A DNA stretch of 64,000 nt from Lepisosteus oculatus (lineage: Eukaryota; Chordata; Actinopteri; Semionotiformes; Lepisosteidae). The notes beneath the pieces were generated by a model. It saw nothing but the letters and a program-made list of their open reading frames with translations. It did not search any database and had not been told where the DNA came from. The position numbers and the translations under genes are program-made. Position 1 is the stretch's first letter. Each line of letters opens with the position of its first letter. The DNA is taken from positions 1,610,501 to 1,674,500 of the forward strand of contig NC_090698.1 in NCBI RefSeq assembly GCF_040954835.1. The letters are read 5' to 3'. This document shows positions 42,695-55,479 of the stretch, piece by piece.

Positions 42695-42830
42695 AACATT
42701 CGGCCCGTCTGGTACAGTCCAAAAACTGACCCGAGGACTTCGTCCAGCTGTTCTTGAAAGAGCCAGGGTAGCGGGTTCAACACCATGGCTGGGGAGCCTG
42801 CTCCATACTCCCACAAGCCTTCTGCCAATC
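42695..42830 (-). mobile_element. LINE-derived 3' end, copy 4
   Basis: Complement of the polymerase tail: ttcgtccagctgttcttgaa, then agagccagggtagcgggttc, accatggctggggagcctgc and tccatactcccacaagcctt. Confidence 0.7.
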
Positions 42831-45800
42831 CTCTTCCTCGTATTAGATGGGGACAGTAATTGCTAAGATCTGGACACTGTCCAGTGTCCCAGTGGATAGG
42901 AGAGGTGAGTGGGATGAGCCCATTATAACACGAACTCTCTCGTTCTGCTGCAGCCAGAGAACTCTGTCACTGGAAGAGTTAGGAAGAAATGGCTGGGGTA
43001 AAGTAGCGACTCCGACTTTAAAACAATTCAGGAATCAGTTTTTCACACTGGTGGGCTCTGAAACCTTTAATCCTCAGTGCTGTGGGGTGAAGGCACAAAG
43101 GAAGTCTCTGGATCAAAACATGTACTGAAATGTTATTTTTGCTGTCCAATCCAAAGACAAATAGACCAATTATAGGTATTTTCTTGGAATTTTATTTTCG
43201 ATAAAAAACACATAAATGTTTTCCTTTCAGTTTCAGCTCCAATGTTTTTATTAGATGACAGTTATCTACTGCAGGTGAAGGAATATATTCTGGAACCAGG
43301 GAAATAATCCTGTAACATACACACTCAAGCTGAAACTCCATCAGCTTGCAGAACTCAGCACTGTTCTCTGGTACATCTCAGCCACACAGCTCATGTAATG
43401 GTCATGGTGCTTTTATCCTAAAGTTGTGAAAACCTCTGAAGGAGCTGCTAAATCACTCTGCAGCAGATGATTTCCAGTACAAAGATTACACGACACCAAG
43501 CATGCAGGTACAGTAGCTTTAACCTCCAAGTGCATGAAGAATTGTCTTTGTCAAAGTCACTTCGGCTGATATTTTAGGGTTAAACTAAAAAAGTTTTCCA
43601 AAATTGATCTTTCCATCACCTTGCAGCAACCCGTTAGGAAAAAGGGAAATTATACATTACAGATGTACAGTATTCACAGCTGTTGTGCTCCTCCCAAGAG
43701 AACTGACTATTCAATGTGTTCTGAGGCTATTCAGGATTCAACAGTTCTAATGCCACAAAATCAGAGTCTTTTCTAAATAAAATCAATTCCTCATCAGCAG
43801 GAATTTATGAGGATACATTTTAATGTTGTTAACTGAAAAAATATTTTCTCCATATGTGCTTGACACAAAACATGGATAGTGCCAAAAAGGCGGTTTCTGT
43901 TGAATGCCAAGTCATCTCATTGTAGTAGCTCTTACATGTGTTTAAAGGGGGAGGAGTTCATGAATTACAGGGGTCTTCCAGCTATTAGTATCCTCACACA
44001 GAATGACAAAATAAACTAAAAGGCGAAACAAAACCCTTTTATTAACGTCGCCAAGGGTGAGCGAGTGGATCTGCACATAAATTACTGACAAAGGATCATT
44101 AGTAAGCTTGAGTATAAATAAACCATTAACAGTTTTACACGGTGCATTAAAATTTATAACCCAGGATATCAGTGTTTTGCCTGCAAACTCAAACAGGGTC
44201 CAGACTAACTGTAGCTCCTTTTGGCAGATGGAAAGAGACTGCAAATGGCTTTTGTTGCCAGGGTGAACATTCTCTTCTTTAATCTCTTCCTTTGTTGCAA
44301 TTAGCTGCAGCTTTTTCCAGGGGTTCCACCAACATCTGTTTTGAGCCCAACCTACTGGTAAGGCTTATGAAGAAACAAATTGATACAGAAATAGGAACGA
44401 CAGCCAAAACATGTTCCTTTACTAATCATCTGCGTTTCATGTCTCACACTGTTTTTTACTCTCCAGCTCCCTGTGTTTCTCTACCTCTAGAACATGCAGT
44501 GAGAGCAGAACCAGTTTTTGAAAGCCATCATTAGTTTGAAGATGATCTGCCATTCTGCTTGTTTTGGATTCCCTGATTTCTGTGACAAGTATGTACTTGT
44601 AGATTGTGCTGCTGTCTGCCCGTTTGTCGATAGTCTATGAATTAAAAAACAGGAATAACATGACATCATGCAAAATTGCAGATCATCAGTTAGAGAAATA
44701 CCCGTTGAGCTGCATAAAACATTCTTTCTTGGTATAGATAATGGTGCTTAATCTAGAATCCTTCATGATATGACAAATAGTTTTCAATTAGCAATGAATC
44801 TAATGCTAAACAGAAGAGGAACAGGTGTTTTGTACAAGCCGTATAACTCTCAGGCCCTGGAGGATTGGAGTGGCCCAGCCCATCCCTGATCTCAAAGCTG
44901 TGCGACATGAATATGCGTTAGCCTTCAAATGTCTTGAGGTCCAAATGAAGGGCCCATTTATGTACCAGAATCTGGCGCCTGCGGGTCTGTGACACAGTAT
45001 GATGGTGATGGATCTGCAGGGTGTTTAAATGCCCATTTTTTGAGCTTGCTGTAATTAACTACTATGGAAAAGAAAAAAACAATGGAAAATAACAGATTGT
45101 TTCACGCTTAATCATAGATGTGTAAAAATAAGTAACTTCGCGAAAATGGAGATACAAACGTAGGAACACACCTGTGATGATGAGATTCAGGATAATGTTT
45201 TTTCTGGTGAGAATGCCAGACTGAGACAGCCGCAGTGAAGAATGAGTTGCATTGGCAGATGTTTCATTTTAATAGGGAAAGAGAAATGAGCTGATTTCCG
45301 ATGCGCTTATTTCACTGCAGTTATACATTTTCTATGTTCAAATCTAATTTTCTGGCTCGTTAAGATGCACATCTGAAGTATCCTTCTTAATATTGGATTT
45401 TCTAGTTCTGTGAAGCTGCCTGTATTGAGTGGTAAACTACAGGGATAGAATTTTAATTGGGCACCATGGTTTGCTCGTAATGCTCTGCCTCTGCTCTGTA
45501 CCTTTTTCCTATTTTGATGGCAGGCACAAAGGCTGGGGTGTGTCTGCACTGTGGGTCATAACGGGCTCTGAACACAGGATGCCTGCGCTTCCACAGAGGC
45601 AGGTGCAGAAGAAATGAGTGTGTGTGTGTGAGCGTCTCATCCTATCACACAGCACAGGGAATTGGTGCTCCTGACCAGCAAAACTACTCGTGGTTTAGGC
45701 CAGGGGTGCCAACTCTAGTCCTGGAGGGCTGGCTTGCCGGAAGGGTTTAATTCCAGCTCAGTTCTTAATGCCCCACTTCAATTAATTACGGGCTTCACTG

Positions 45801-47689
45801 GAGCATCTTTTCCCAGCTCTGTAGGTGCTGCTGGTTTGTGGTAACCCATGACCACACCTGGGGTATCTGAGCTTAAGGCAATGAGAGCGCTGATCAGCCA
45901 CACAGCAGATGCAACACAAGCTACGAGATCTAGCTCTGTCTTTCCATAGGTTACATGCCCAGGGCAACTGTGTGTACATTGTGATTCTGTTGCAGTGCTC
46001 GATTCCTCTTCAAAGTGCAGACATACCCCAGCCTGTGAGCTTGCCATCATCACAGACATGCAGAGCATTACCTGCAAGCCAGGCTGCACAGTTAACATCC
46101 CATCCCTCTGGTCTTGTACACCCCTCAGAGAAGCCCAGCTTCAAAGAACTAGAAGAGAAGAGCAGCTGAGCAATGCAACAGCATCACAATGTGCAAGAGG
46201 CCACCCTGGGTATTTAGGCAAAGTCTAAGATTTTATCAGGAGGCTCAGTTTAAAAGAACTTGCAGTAAAATAAACAAATAAAACATCAAAAGCACTTCTT
46301 TTCTTTTTCTCCCTTTTAAAGTACCCTTTGGAATCACAAACGTCTTTTTTTTTTTATTTGCGTATGCCGTTTGTTTTTGAATCGCCGGTTGTTATCCACC
46401 TCAGCTGTGCCAACGCCACGCTCACGCCAGCGTGACAGTGGAATAAAGGACAGTGAAACGCAGACCTGTCCCAGTGCCCTGGCGTGGGCAGTAATCACCC
46501 ACTCATCGCCAGCTGCCCTTGCCCACTAAGGACGCATATCAGTACAGTACAACACAACTCAAATCCTGCTTCCGAGCCTTGTGTGACAGAACAGAACAAG
46601 CCAGTGAATCCATTCCTTCTCTGTCAGGAGCTGCATGGCAGCAACAACTTGATACTCAAATAACCAAGTACTGTAACTAAGAGCAACAGAGTCCCTGTTT
46701 TGTTTCTTGGCAAGAAAATGCAGACATAAGCTAGCTTGCGAAATTAATCCAACAGCCAGAATATTCATGCTGCTTGTTTCGTGCGTTTGGACAAACGTGG
46801 CCATGGGTGTTGTGTGTGCATGTGGTAGGAAGATTCTAGCCTGAGCTGGGCATGACAAGGCATTTTAATTCTCCATGTAATCCTTTCATAAAACAATTTA
46901 CAGGTTATCCAGAGGTTAAGGAATGAGGCAAACAGTGCTTAATTACTGCTATAGCTGAGACAGCTCACCTTTAAATCCTGCAGAATCTTCACACTCTTTC
47001 AGCAGGTGTGTCTTTAGAAACAAACACTGGACTCTAAAATCATTCAGACTATACTGCAATTAGACAACACCACTGTAAAATGAACAAGAATGAACATATG
47101 AACAAAAAATGCAAGTGAAAGTAGCACAGCTCTGGTATATTCAGTAGGAATTAATGCAGTTGAAGCCCTGTGTACACAACTGGACAGCATGTATCCACTC
47201 AATGTTAATATGGCCCTGGTCCTGTTCAGGGCAGCTTTCCAAAGCTTAATGTATCACCAGCAGTGACAGGTCCGCATGCTGTGAAGCCCAATCAAGAGTC
47301 ACCCAGACTCATCACATCACCTCTCTTATAAAAAACAACCTCCTGCCCCACACACTGTCCTAAGGCAAGGACAGGCTCCTCTGCGTTATCTACCCCCTGT
47401 ATATGCAGTACGTTGTCCTAGTTTTTCTTTTTGCATAGTAAGTGATGACATGTAAAATAAAGAATACTTTCCAGCCCTCACTGGATTCTATTTTCAGAGC
47501 TGAAAAATCATCAGATAAGGCCTCACCTTGTGCTGACTCTCCTGAGAACAAAAGCACAAAAGTTCACACTTTCTCACAGGAAGCACTAACTCCTTTTTAA
47601 CAACGCTGTATTTTAATTGGCTTATTTTCTTTGTTTACCTGCCTGCGGTTTAACCTGGATAGCTTGTCACGAACACAAGAACACAGAAA
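42831..47689. other. Intergenic, no gene recognised
   Basis: Nearly 5 kb without a coding signal. 45698-45780 (ccaggggtgccaactctagt, then cctggagggctgg) resembles a widespread retroposon scrap but was not assigned. A short (TG)n run is at about 45619-45631. Confidence 0.5.
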
Positions 47690-47850
47690 CGTAAATAAGA
47701 GGAAGCCAATTCCGAATCGACCATACTACCGTTTGGTAAATTAGTAGTTAATTACTCGGAGGATCTTATCCAGCTCTCTCGGAAGAAACCAGGACACCGT
47801 CTTCAACAACACGGCTGGGTAGCTGGTTCCAGACTCCCACAATCGAACAC
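47690..47850 (-). mobile_element. LINE-derived 3' end, copy 5
   Basis: Complement of the family: ggatcttatccagctctctc, then caacaacacggctgggtagc and tggttccagactcccacaat. Confidence 0.7.
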
Positions 47851-48464
47851 AAATAAGCACACAACCTTATTAACTAGAGTGAGCAGACCCATGGAAAATC
47901 ATGGTTTTGTAATCCATGTGTCACACAGGTATGACTTTCAATCTATTAAAAAATAAAAAAAAACATTCAACTTGTTTTCACCTCTGTTTTTTTCCCCCAA
48001 GTTAAACTTCCATGAAGCCATAAGAAAGTAACTGGGCGAGCACAAGCCTTTTAATTCCCCTCTGACTTTGTGAAAGCGGTTCTCAAGGTAGAGCAGGGAG
48101 CTGCACACTGCAAAATCAGAAGATGGACCAAAGCTGCAGCACTCTTGCTGGGGGAGCCCTGCCCAGGCGTGTGAAGGACGGAGAGGAGGGACATGAGGGA
48201 CAGGGGTGGGAAAGAAAAAAGTGAGTGCGTGGGCAGGTAGAAAGGGCAATAATGACATGGACCTCTGGGGCACAATGTCCCCAGGAAGTCAGCACGCAGT
48301 AAATGAACGAGGAGATTAGTCAGCTGCAGCGAGCGAGCTAGAGGATACAGTATGTGGCTCACGTCTAAATATACTGTATATCTGACGTTTTCAGGTCCTT
48401 CCAGTTCAGTTGAAGAATCCTGTTCAGTCAGGGAATTCCGTTGGAAGGGCACACACAGGGAGGC

Positions 48465-48617
48465 CAGCTGTCTCTTGATCAGGACAGGTGGGTGGACAGG
48501 TGAACTGAAAGTCAGCTGTCTCTTGATCAGGACAGGTGGACAGGTGAACTGAAAGTCAGCTGTGTCTTGATCAGGACAGGTGGACAGGTAAACCGAAAGT
48601 CAGCTGTCTCTTGATCT
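48465..48617. repeat. Minisatellite, 44-base unit, about 3.5 copies
   Basis: Units start at 48465, 48513, 48557 and 48601 (the first unit is 48 bases, with a GTGG insertion). Each contains cagctgtctcttgatc, and the full units continue aggacaggtggacaggtgaa, then ctgaaagt. Confidence 0.95.
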
Positions 48618-48940
48618 GGATTAACTAAAGTGTATTTAGCTCGCAAGCCAAAACCCTCCTGCTACTGCTGGCAATATCATCTCTGTTTCCTGTGGAGCCG
48701 CTGAACTTTTGACAGGGTGCACTATGCATCTAGAAGCACACACTGGACTCTGAAACTGCTTCATTTTACATTTATATTTTGCTGGAAACAGGATAAAGGA
48801 CAGTTTGTGATACAGGTGAACTATAAAAACAATACACTGCAATTAAGCTGACAGTACAGATTGTATCTCCTCTGTAAAGCAAACACGTGCTTGTTAATGC
48901 AGTTTCCTCGGAAGGACATTTCAGTGCACAGCAAGGATCA

Positions 48941-49213
48941 AGTAAGATAAGATCACTTTGTTGGCCATATACATTTTCTTGAATTAGGAATTAGTCTTTT
49001 CGCATACCCCAACTTGTTCTCCATGAGACACACAGACAGGGAGAGAAGCTTGGGGTCAGAGTGCAGGGTCAGCCATTTATATGGTGCCCCTGGAGCAGTT
49101 GGGGTTAAGGGCCTTGCTCAGGGACCCAACAGAGTAGGATTCCTCTGCCAGGCACAGGATATGAACCGGCAACCTTCCAGCCACAGGCGCAGATCCTGAG
49201 CCACAGAGCCACC
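48941..49213 (+). repeat. Unclassified dispersed element, copy 3
   Basis: Full-length-looking copy: agtaagataagatcactttg, ttggccatatacattttctt, ctccatgagacacacagaca, gcccctggagcagttggggt, and ending agccacagagccaccgcc. Confidence 0.8.
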
Positions 49214-52200
49214 GCCAAGATGCAGTGGTGACATACTCAGCACCGTACAGGTATTGTGCAATGTGCCATTTGTGACGGGGAGATACCTCACCCAGGTTGG
49301 AGAGTGGAGAGATCCTGCAGAGTTCTGAGTTCTAGCTAATAAAGAAAAGCAAAATCACCATTCCAGCTGGCACAACAATTGTGCAATGCCCTTTCAAGAG
49401 TCTGATTCACTTATTACATGCAAATAATGTCAATTGTGTTGTGCCAAGTCTCATTTCTATTAAAATAAACAGTTCCATGGGGCTTTTTTATTTTTTATTA
49501 AAACACACAAAAAATAATTATTTCAACTTATTCATAGTGTATTTTGCTTGCACTGCCACAAAAGTGCTCATTACCAGCTGCCTAATGATCCTTCATCTCT
49601 TCCCTTACAGTTTGGAGAAAATATTTACCTTGGTTTATCAGGCCACCAGATTCTTCCTTGAACCAGGTTTCAGTTCTGTAATAACCTTCAACACAGCTGA
49701 AAACCAGAAAAGGCTGGTGCTGCATTTTCTTCAAGTAGGACCCCAAAAGCAGACAAACCTTTTCTTTGACAAAGCATTAAACTACAGATGCTGGAGATGG
49801 TGCTTCAAAGCAGACTTGCTGTGAACCAAAAATAACAATTAAATTGTGGCTACATGTACATTATATATTTTATGTGAAATACCTCATTATTGTTTTTTTA
49901 ATCTGATTTGAAAATCAATTTAATTTACTGTATTCAATTCAACTCTGAACTTTCGTGTTTCAAAGATCAACTGGGAAACAAAAGATTTGTTAGCATACAT
50001 TATGTTTAAGGAAAATCAAACTTTTAAGTGCTATTAGTCAAATACATTCAGGACATGCTACAGGTCACGTCATTACAGGCCAGACTACAGTCTCAGAAGG
50101 ACATCCCATAAAATGTAGAATTCTCAGAACCTGCAGTGAACATCAGAAACTAAGATGAAATAAGGTATTTATTTAAAAAAAGAGAGCTGTTTGCAAGCCC
50201 AGGTTATTCCTGTGGTCACTTGAAAAAAGCTTTTATTAATATTCAGAATTACATATCCTCTTCCATCACAGTTTTGAGCATTGCATAATCATTCTAAACT
50301 TTCCCATCCTCTATATCCTTCAAACTTAAACTGATTAAGAGACGGAAAATTAGAAGGTTTTTTTTTGACAAACTGCAGATCTCCTCACTGCCATTTGCTT
50401 TTGGCTTAGATCCATTAAGATCAAGATTAAAAAAGTTAAAAGCTTAACTTTAAAAGCCCAGTGTTAAAATTATGAGGTGGTGTAATGTTACACAATGACA
50501 TACCAAATGCACAGCATCTGTCTTAGATGGGAAATCGTTTCTAAAGAGCTGAAGAAAAATTGAGTCTTTCTTCACTTCTAATCACTTTTCTGTTAATCGA
50601 GCATATTTGAACCCCTGAATCTGAAAGATCATGAGAGACACACCTCTGAGTGCCAGATGCACACAGGCTAAATGGGCATCAGATCTGCTATACCACAAGA
50701 CAGCGCCCCCTAGTGCTATAAACCCACTTGGGACCAGGGATCGTTTCAGCTGGGACTTTCCAGGTTTGAAACTCTGCGTTTGCACTTTTAAATAAAAAAA
50801 AACGGATTACACCCAAAGAAAAGCCTGAGTATTACAGTCTCCTTTCCTTCAAATATAACTGTCATATAAATGTAACGTAGTGTTGACGACCACAGGTAGT
50901 TTATAAGGAGGCTGTAATTCTCCGGCTCTTTTGTGAGGGCTGATGCTTCAGCTTAAGGTGTACAAGGGTTTAATATACGGTCAATCAATGATCACTTTTC
51001 TATTGATTGAGGTTCTCTAGAATGACAATAAAACATCCACAGACATAACACATCTGTGATGTTATAACCCTAGCTTAACAATTACAGAAAATTGATTATT
51101 AGCAGGAAAATGATTAAATACTTAGGTATACAATGTCAAACATGATCAAAGCTTCTTCTGCAGCGGGCTGGGCTGGTTTAACAATGACGAAAGGGTGTCG
51201 CTTCACCATCGGAATTTTCTCTCATGGAAAAAGACCTGAGCGAAAACCAGCCAGGCCTTGTGTCCCAGTTTGGGTCTTTTGGTCTGGCTGCTGCTGCGTT
51301 TCGCTGGCACCTGTCCCATTCTTGCTCTAAAACCGTTCCCTGGAGAACCGTTTCAAGCCCAGAAACCCGGAGCACTGGAGTTTTGATGGCCATCAAAAAC
51401 TGCCCTGTCCTTAAAAAGGGATGCTGTTTTAATACTTGGACTGTGAGTCACAAGCACCAGGAGTGTGTTTACAGGGGTTTACAAGACGCAGTGCCCTTGC
51501 TCACTTGTGACAACCCAACAGTATTAAACAGTTTAAATAAGCAGCCTCAGCTCTAGAAAAATCTCTGGTTTTGATTATAGAGGAGGATAAAACCTCCAGT
51601 AGCCTCAAGTAATCTTGCATATTTAGTAACAAAGCAATATAGAGGCACGGTTTAAACCGCTGTGAAACGTGATGTGTGCTGTATGTTTTCATCACGTGAA
51701 TACAGAGGTGTATATACTGTACACTTCTGCCATGTTTAATCGAACAATTAATCTCCAATATTCAAAAAGAAGAATGGCATATCCAGCCCAGGTCTAATGT
51801 CTCCAGGTTGTGGGAAGAGTTCCAAACACAGAAACAAAATTGACTTTTACTGGGGACCTGTGTCCTAGTTTTGTAACCTGAATTTCAGTCCTGCAACCAC
51901 AAGATGCCGATATAGTCTCTTCAGTAAGCTACCAATTGAGCAATAACTAACAGTCATCCTATCTCAGTGCTTTAATTTTTTCAGATACTCTTACAACTAC
52001 CAATTACAGTATGTACCCTACTGCCTTATCATGATTAAAAGTGTGGTGTCATTGTTATATTGCACTTTTAAGTTTAAGTATCATTCCGCACTAATAGTAT
52101 GTCACTATAGTATACTATAGTCACATATAGTATGGACATAAATTTCTTTCAGCATTCATGGAACTGATATACTGTATACAGCATACATTTCAGCCTGTTT

Positions 52201-54384
52201 GTGACAAACTAGGAAATAATTATTTTAACATTCAAACACTATAAGTGATGATATGATTAATTTGATATGTACAATGCAATATACAGTATGTTTTATTTTG
52301 AGGCAATTTCAGGAAGATAGGTATATTAAATCATATTAGAATAAAAACATACTTTGTGTTCAACCCAGTGATTTCAAGTATGGCAGACATAGTCACTTAC
52401 GGAGAGCCCTTGATTTTATATCCTTCTGAGTCAATAACTGTGCGACCCACATCTGGGACTCTTTTCCAGGCATTTTCTGCTGCCACTTTTTACCTGTTCT
52501 GACTTCATTTTTTCTTTAACATGTGAAATACATGTTCAATTGGATTTCTATCTGGAGATTGACATTGTCAATCCAAACTTAATTGGCAAATCTCAGCCAA
52601 CGTTTCTGGCCAGTCTTAAGATTTTCCACTTTTTATCAGCATAAAGTCTAGTGAAACAATGTAATACTATTCTTTTGTAAAGAGCTGTAAAAAGCATTTA
52701 AAACTGTACACATCTACACAATACACAGTACTTGTTTTCAGCTTTTCTATTGAATGGTAAGGCCAACTAGACTATTCCCTACAGCTCTAATGGTCTGATC
52801 TAATCACAGATCTGTGCTAACAATAGATAAATAGAAATAGAAAAAGGCATTTTCTTTATAAACAAAGTAATAGATATTAAGATGAATTCCTGCAAGCTTA
52901 AAAAGCGCTTGATAACCCTAAACAGTTGTATGTCTGTTCACTGTTCATCGCATTTAGATAAAAATACTTAAGGAAGGAAAAGAAAGCTGGTTTTGTTTTC
53001 CACCCAGCCATTGGTATATTAATATGGCTGCATTCTCCTCAGCATTCAGTTACTATAGATACTACTGACTTCTGCCTTATCTTAAGACACTCCCTCATGT
53101 TTCACAGCCTCTCTGTGTATGTTAAGGTTGTTCGGCTGGAAAAGAAGTTTTCTACTTGTTTTCAAATGAAGTAAATACTTGCAGATAATATGGCTTCTAC
53201 CCAGATTTCATTCTTCAAAACAATTTCTGTTTAAAACGGCCTGCCCTTGACTGTTCAGGTAGGCCCCACCGGCCACTGGTGGGAGAGGAAAACACGGAGC
53301 TGCACCTAACCTCAGAGAGCTCGAACAGCGTTTTCCCTTCTGCCTGTCTGAACATTCGAAACACAGAGACCCAGTCCAGTACAGAGGAACCAATATCAAA
53401 ATGTCAAGCATGAGGGATGGTGTTGACCATGAATGAAATAAGACCTGTTGTGTTAACCCGCTCGGCCGTGGGCAGAAGGACAAGGAAGATACACAGAAGG
53501 AGATGGGGAGGAGGGGTGAAGAAAGGCAGATGCGAGAGAAGGCTAACTGTGGTATTTATCACTTGTCAGGAAGAAACATCATGGAGGATTATGAGTTAGA
53601 GGGGCAGATGTGAGGGAGACTGAACTTGTATTAGAAACTCCATGTAAAATGTGACACATCACGTTGTGTAGCGCTTCACCCAGGGGTAATAATCATGGAG
53701 GCAGAGCTCGTGAGACAGACAATGTGCAAGCAAAAGACCGAACCTAGTGAACAGAAAGGCATGCGTTATCGCTGAAATGGGAGTGTTTATTTACAAGGGA
53801 CCGCAGGCGCTGTGAAAGCCCTGTAAACTACAGCAGGAATGTACAAATACCATGAAATATTTCCCAAGAAAAACACCCGCAGGAGCATGTAAACTTCTTT
53901 TCTCTTCTGGTCATCCTTTGCAATCACACTCCATTACAGGAAAACTTGCAATAGCAAAGAGAAATTCTACAGCGAAGCAATCCCAAAAATATTTAGCTGC
54001 TATTATGAGCCAACGTAAATTCTCCTAGCTCACATCAAATGTACTGTCAATAGCTCAGATAAAGTGGGTAAAGAGAAGCAAACAGATCTGTTAGAAGATC
54101 CCTGCACTGTCATACAAAGCAGAGAAACTGCCAGTTCAAGGTCTTTATCACCCATTATGCTGCCCTTTACTGTATGACCACACTTCTTTTGATGCCAAAC
54201 ACAATTCCCATTCATCCTGGAAGAAAAAGGCTTCATTTCATCAGCATCTTTTCTTGTTTCCAATGTTTGGGGAAATTTACTTCTAGAAAAGAAATTCATT
54301 ACAGTTATGAGTAACAAGTTACAGTTGCAAGTATTGATACGGTCAACCTAATGAACGTCTTCAGGACCAAGAGTGTGAAGGTAA
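49214..54384. other. Intergenic, AT-rich, no gene recognised
   Basis: The longest open frame (147 codons at 49381) has no recognisable domain, lies in AT-rich DNA and lacks gene context. A perfect 16-base palindrome ctatagtatactatag lies at 52105-52120. Confidence 0.5.
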
Positions 54385-54552
54385 AAGTGCATTAAAAACT
54401 GAGAACGGGAGTCATGTTTTAACACAAAGGGTTGTAGGAGCATGGAACGAGCTGCCCATTGTTGTTGCTGAATGTTTATACCTTGACGTCTTTCAGGAAA
54501 TGGCAGGATGGCTTCTTCCCATCGATCGTCCAATAGCTGGACGGCCTACATC
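54385..54552 (+). mobile_element. LINE-derived 3' end, copy 6
   Basis: aaaactgagaacgggagtca, then acacaaagggttgtaggagc, atggaacgagctgcccattg and tgacgtctttcaggaaatgg. The frame is partly preserved (QRVVGAWNELPI). Confidence 0.7.
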
Positions 54553-55329
54553 ATGTCCAGCCTGTCGTCTGTTCTTGCTGTTTCATGCACAATTGCTGCA
54601 CTCAGTAAAGGCACGGGCTCCTCACCTGGTACTGCAGGACACTCAGCCCACGTGACTGCCTGGTACAGGACAAAAACAGCAGCAGCTGTGTCTCTGGAGA
54701 GACGGGCAATTAGAGGTAATGAGCCTGAACCTGAAATTTCCATCTTTAAGACTGCTTAGCAAGAGCATGCAATGCCAGACTGCTAGGAGGAATTTCACTT
54801 CTGACCAACCTTAAGTTGAAAGATACACTTAAAAATAATTTAACATTGATGAATCATTTAAGAAGGCTGATCATGATGTGTTGCATTTTCACTATATTCA
54901 CCTTTTGTGACTGCAGAACCCAAACCCCTCCATCTAGTCTTGTCTCCGCTAAGAGATCTGCAAAAAAAAGCTCTTTAAAAAATACTTAACAGTGCACTTA
55001 CAGAATAGGATAGGCTCAGTAACCCAATATCTGTCTTCAAGGGATTTGATAGATATGTAGAGCAATATATTTAATGTAATGTAAGAAGCAGGTGTCATAA
55101 CCTGAGATAAGAGTTTCTGTGTTACTATTCTATGTATTTTACAAGTCATTATTATGCAAAACTGTTATAGCGACTTTGCTGTTTTAAGACTCAGTGCTGA
55201 AGCATTCGAAAATGAAACACAAAACGGATGATTCTGTTGGGAAGTTGAGAGAGCAAGAAAGGACCCTAGCATTCAGAACTGGAGAAAGTCCAGGAGCCTG
55301 GAAGATTTCTATATAAGAAAGGAGAATTT

Positions 55330-55470
55330 GTTGAACCAGGTATTTACAGGCCATAAAAGACATTGAAGCTCATTTTCAAAGACATACTAGAATTATATCT
55401 GTACATCAATGTTCTTATTGGGGACAGTCAACATGGGTTTCACACAGGTGAAGATTTTGGTTAATGAATG
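55330..55470 (+). mobile_element. LINE reverse-transcriptase remnant
   Basis: One frame reads YINVLIGDSQHGFHTGEDFG, resembling the LxxxSQHGFRxGRSC motif of non-LTR reverse transcriptases. Stops follow at once and no larger frame survives. Confidence 0.6.
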
Positions 55471-55479
55471 TTACATAGT

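Noticed and set aside
49381..49824. 147-codon open frame
   Set aside because: AT-rich, no domain, no splice or promoter context; length is within chance in this composition.
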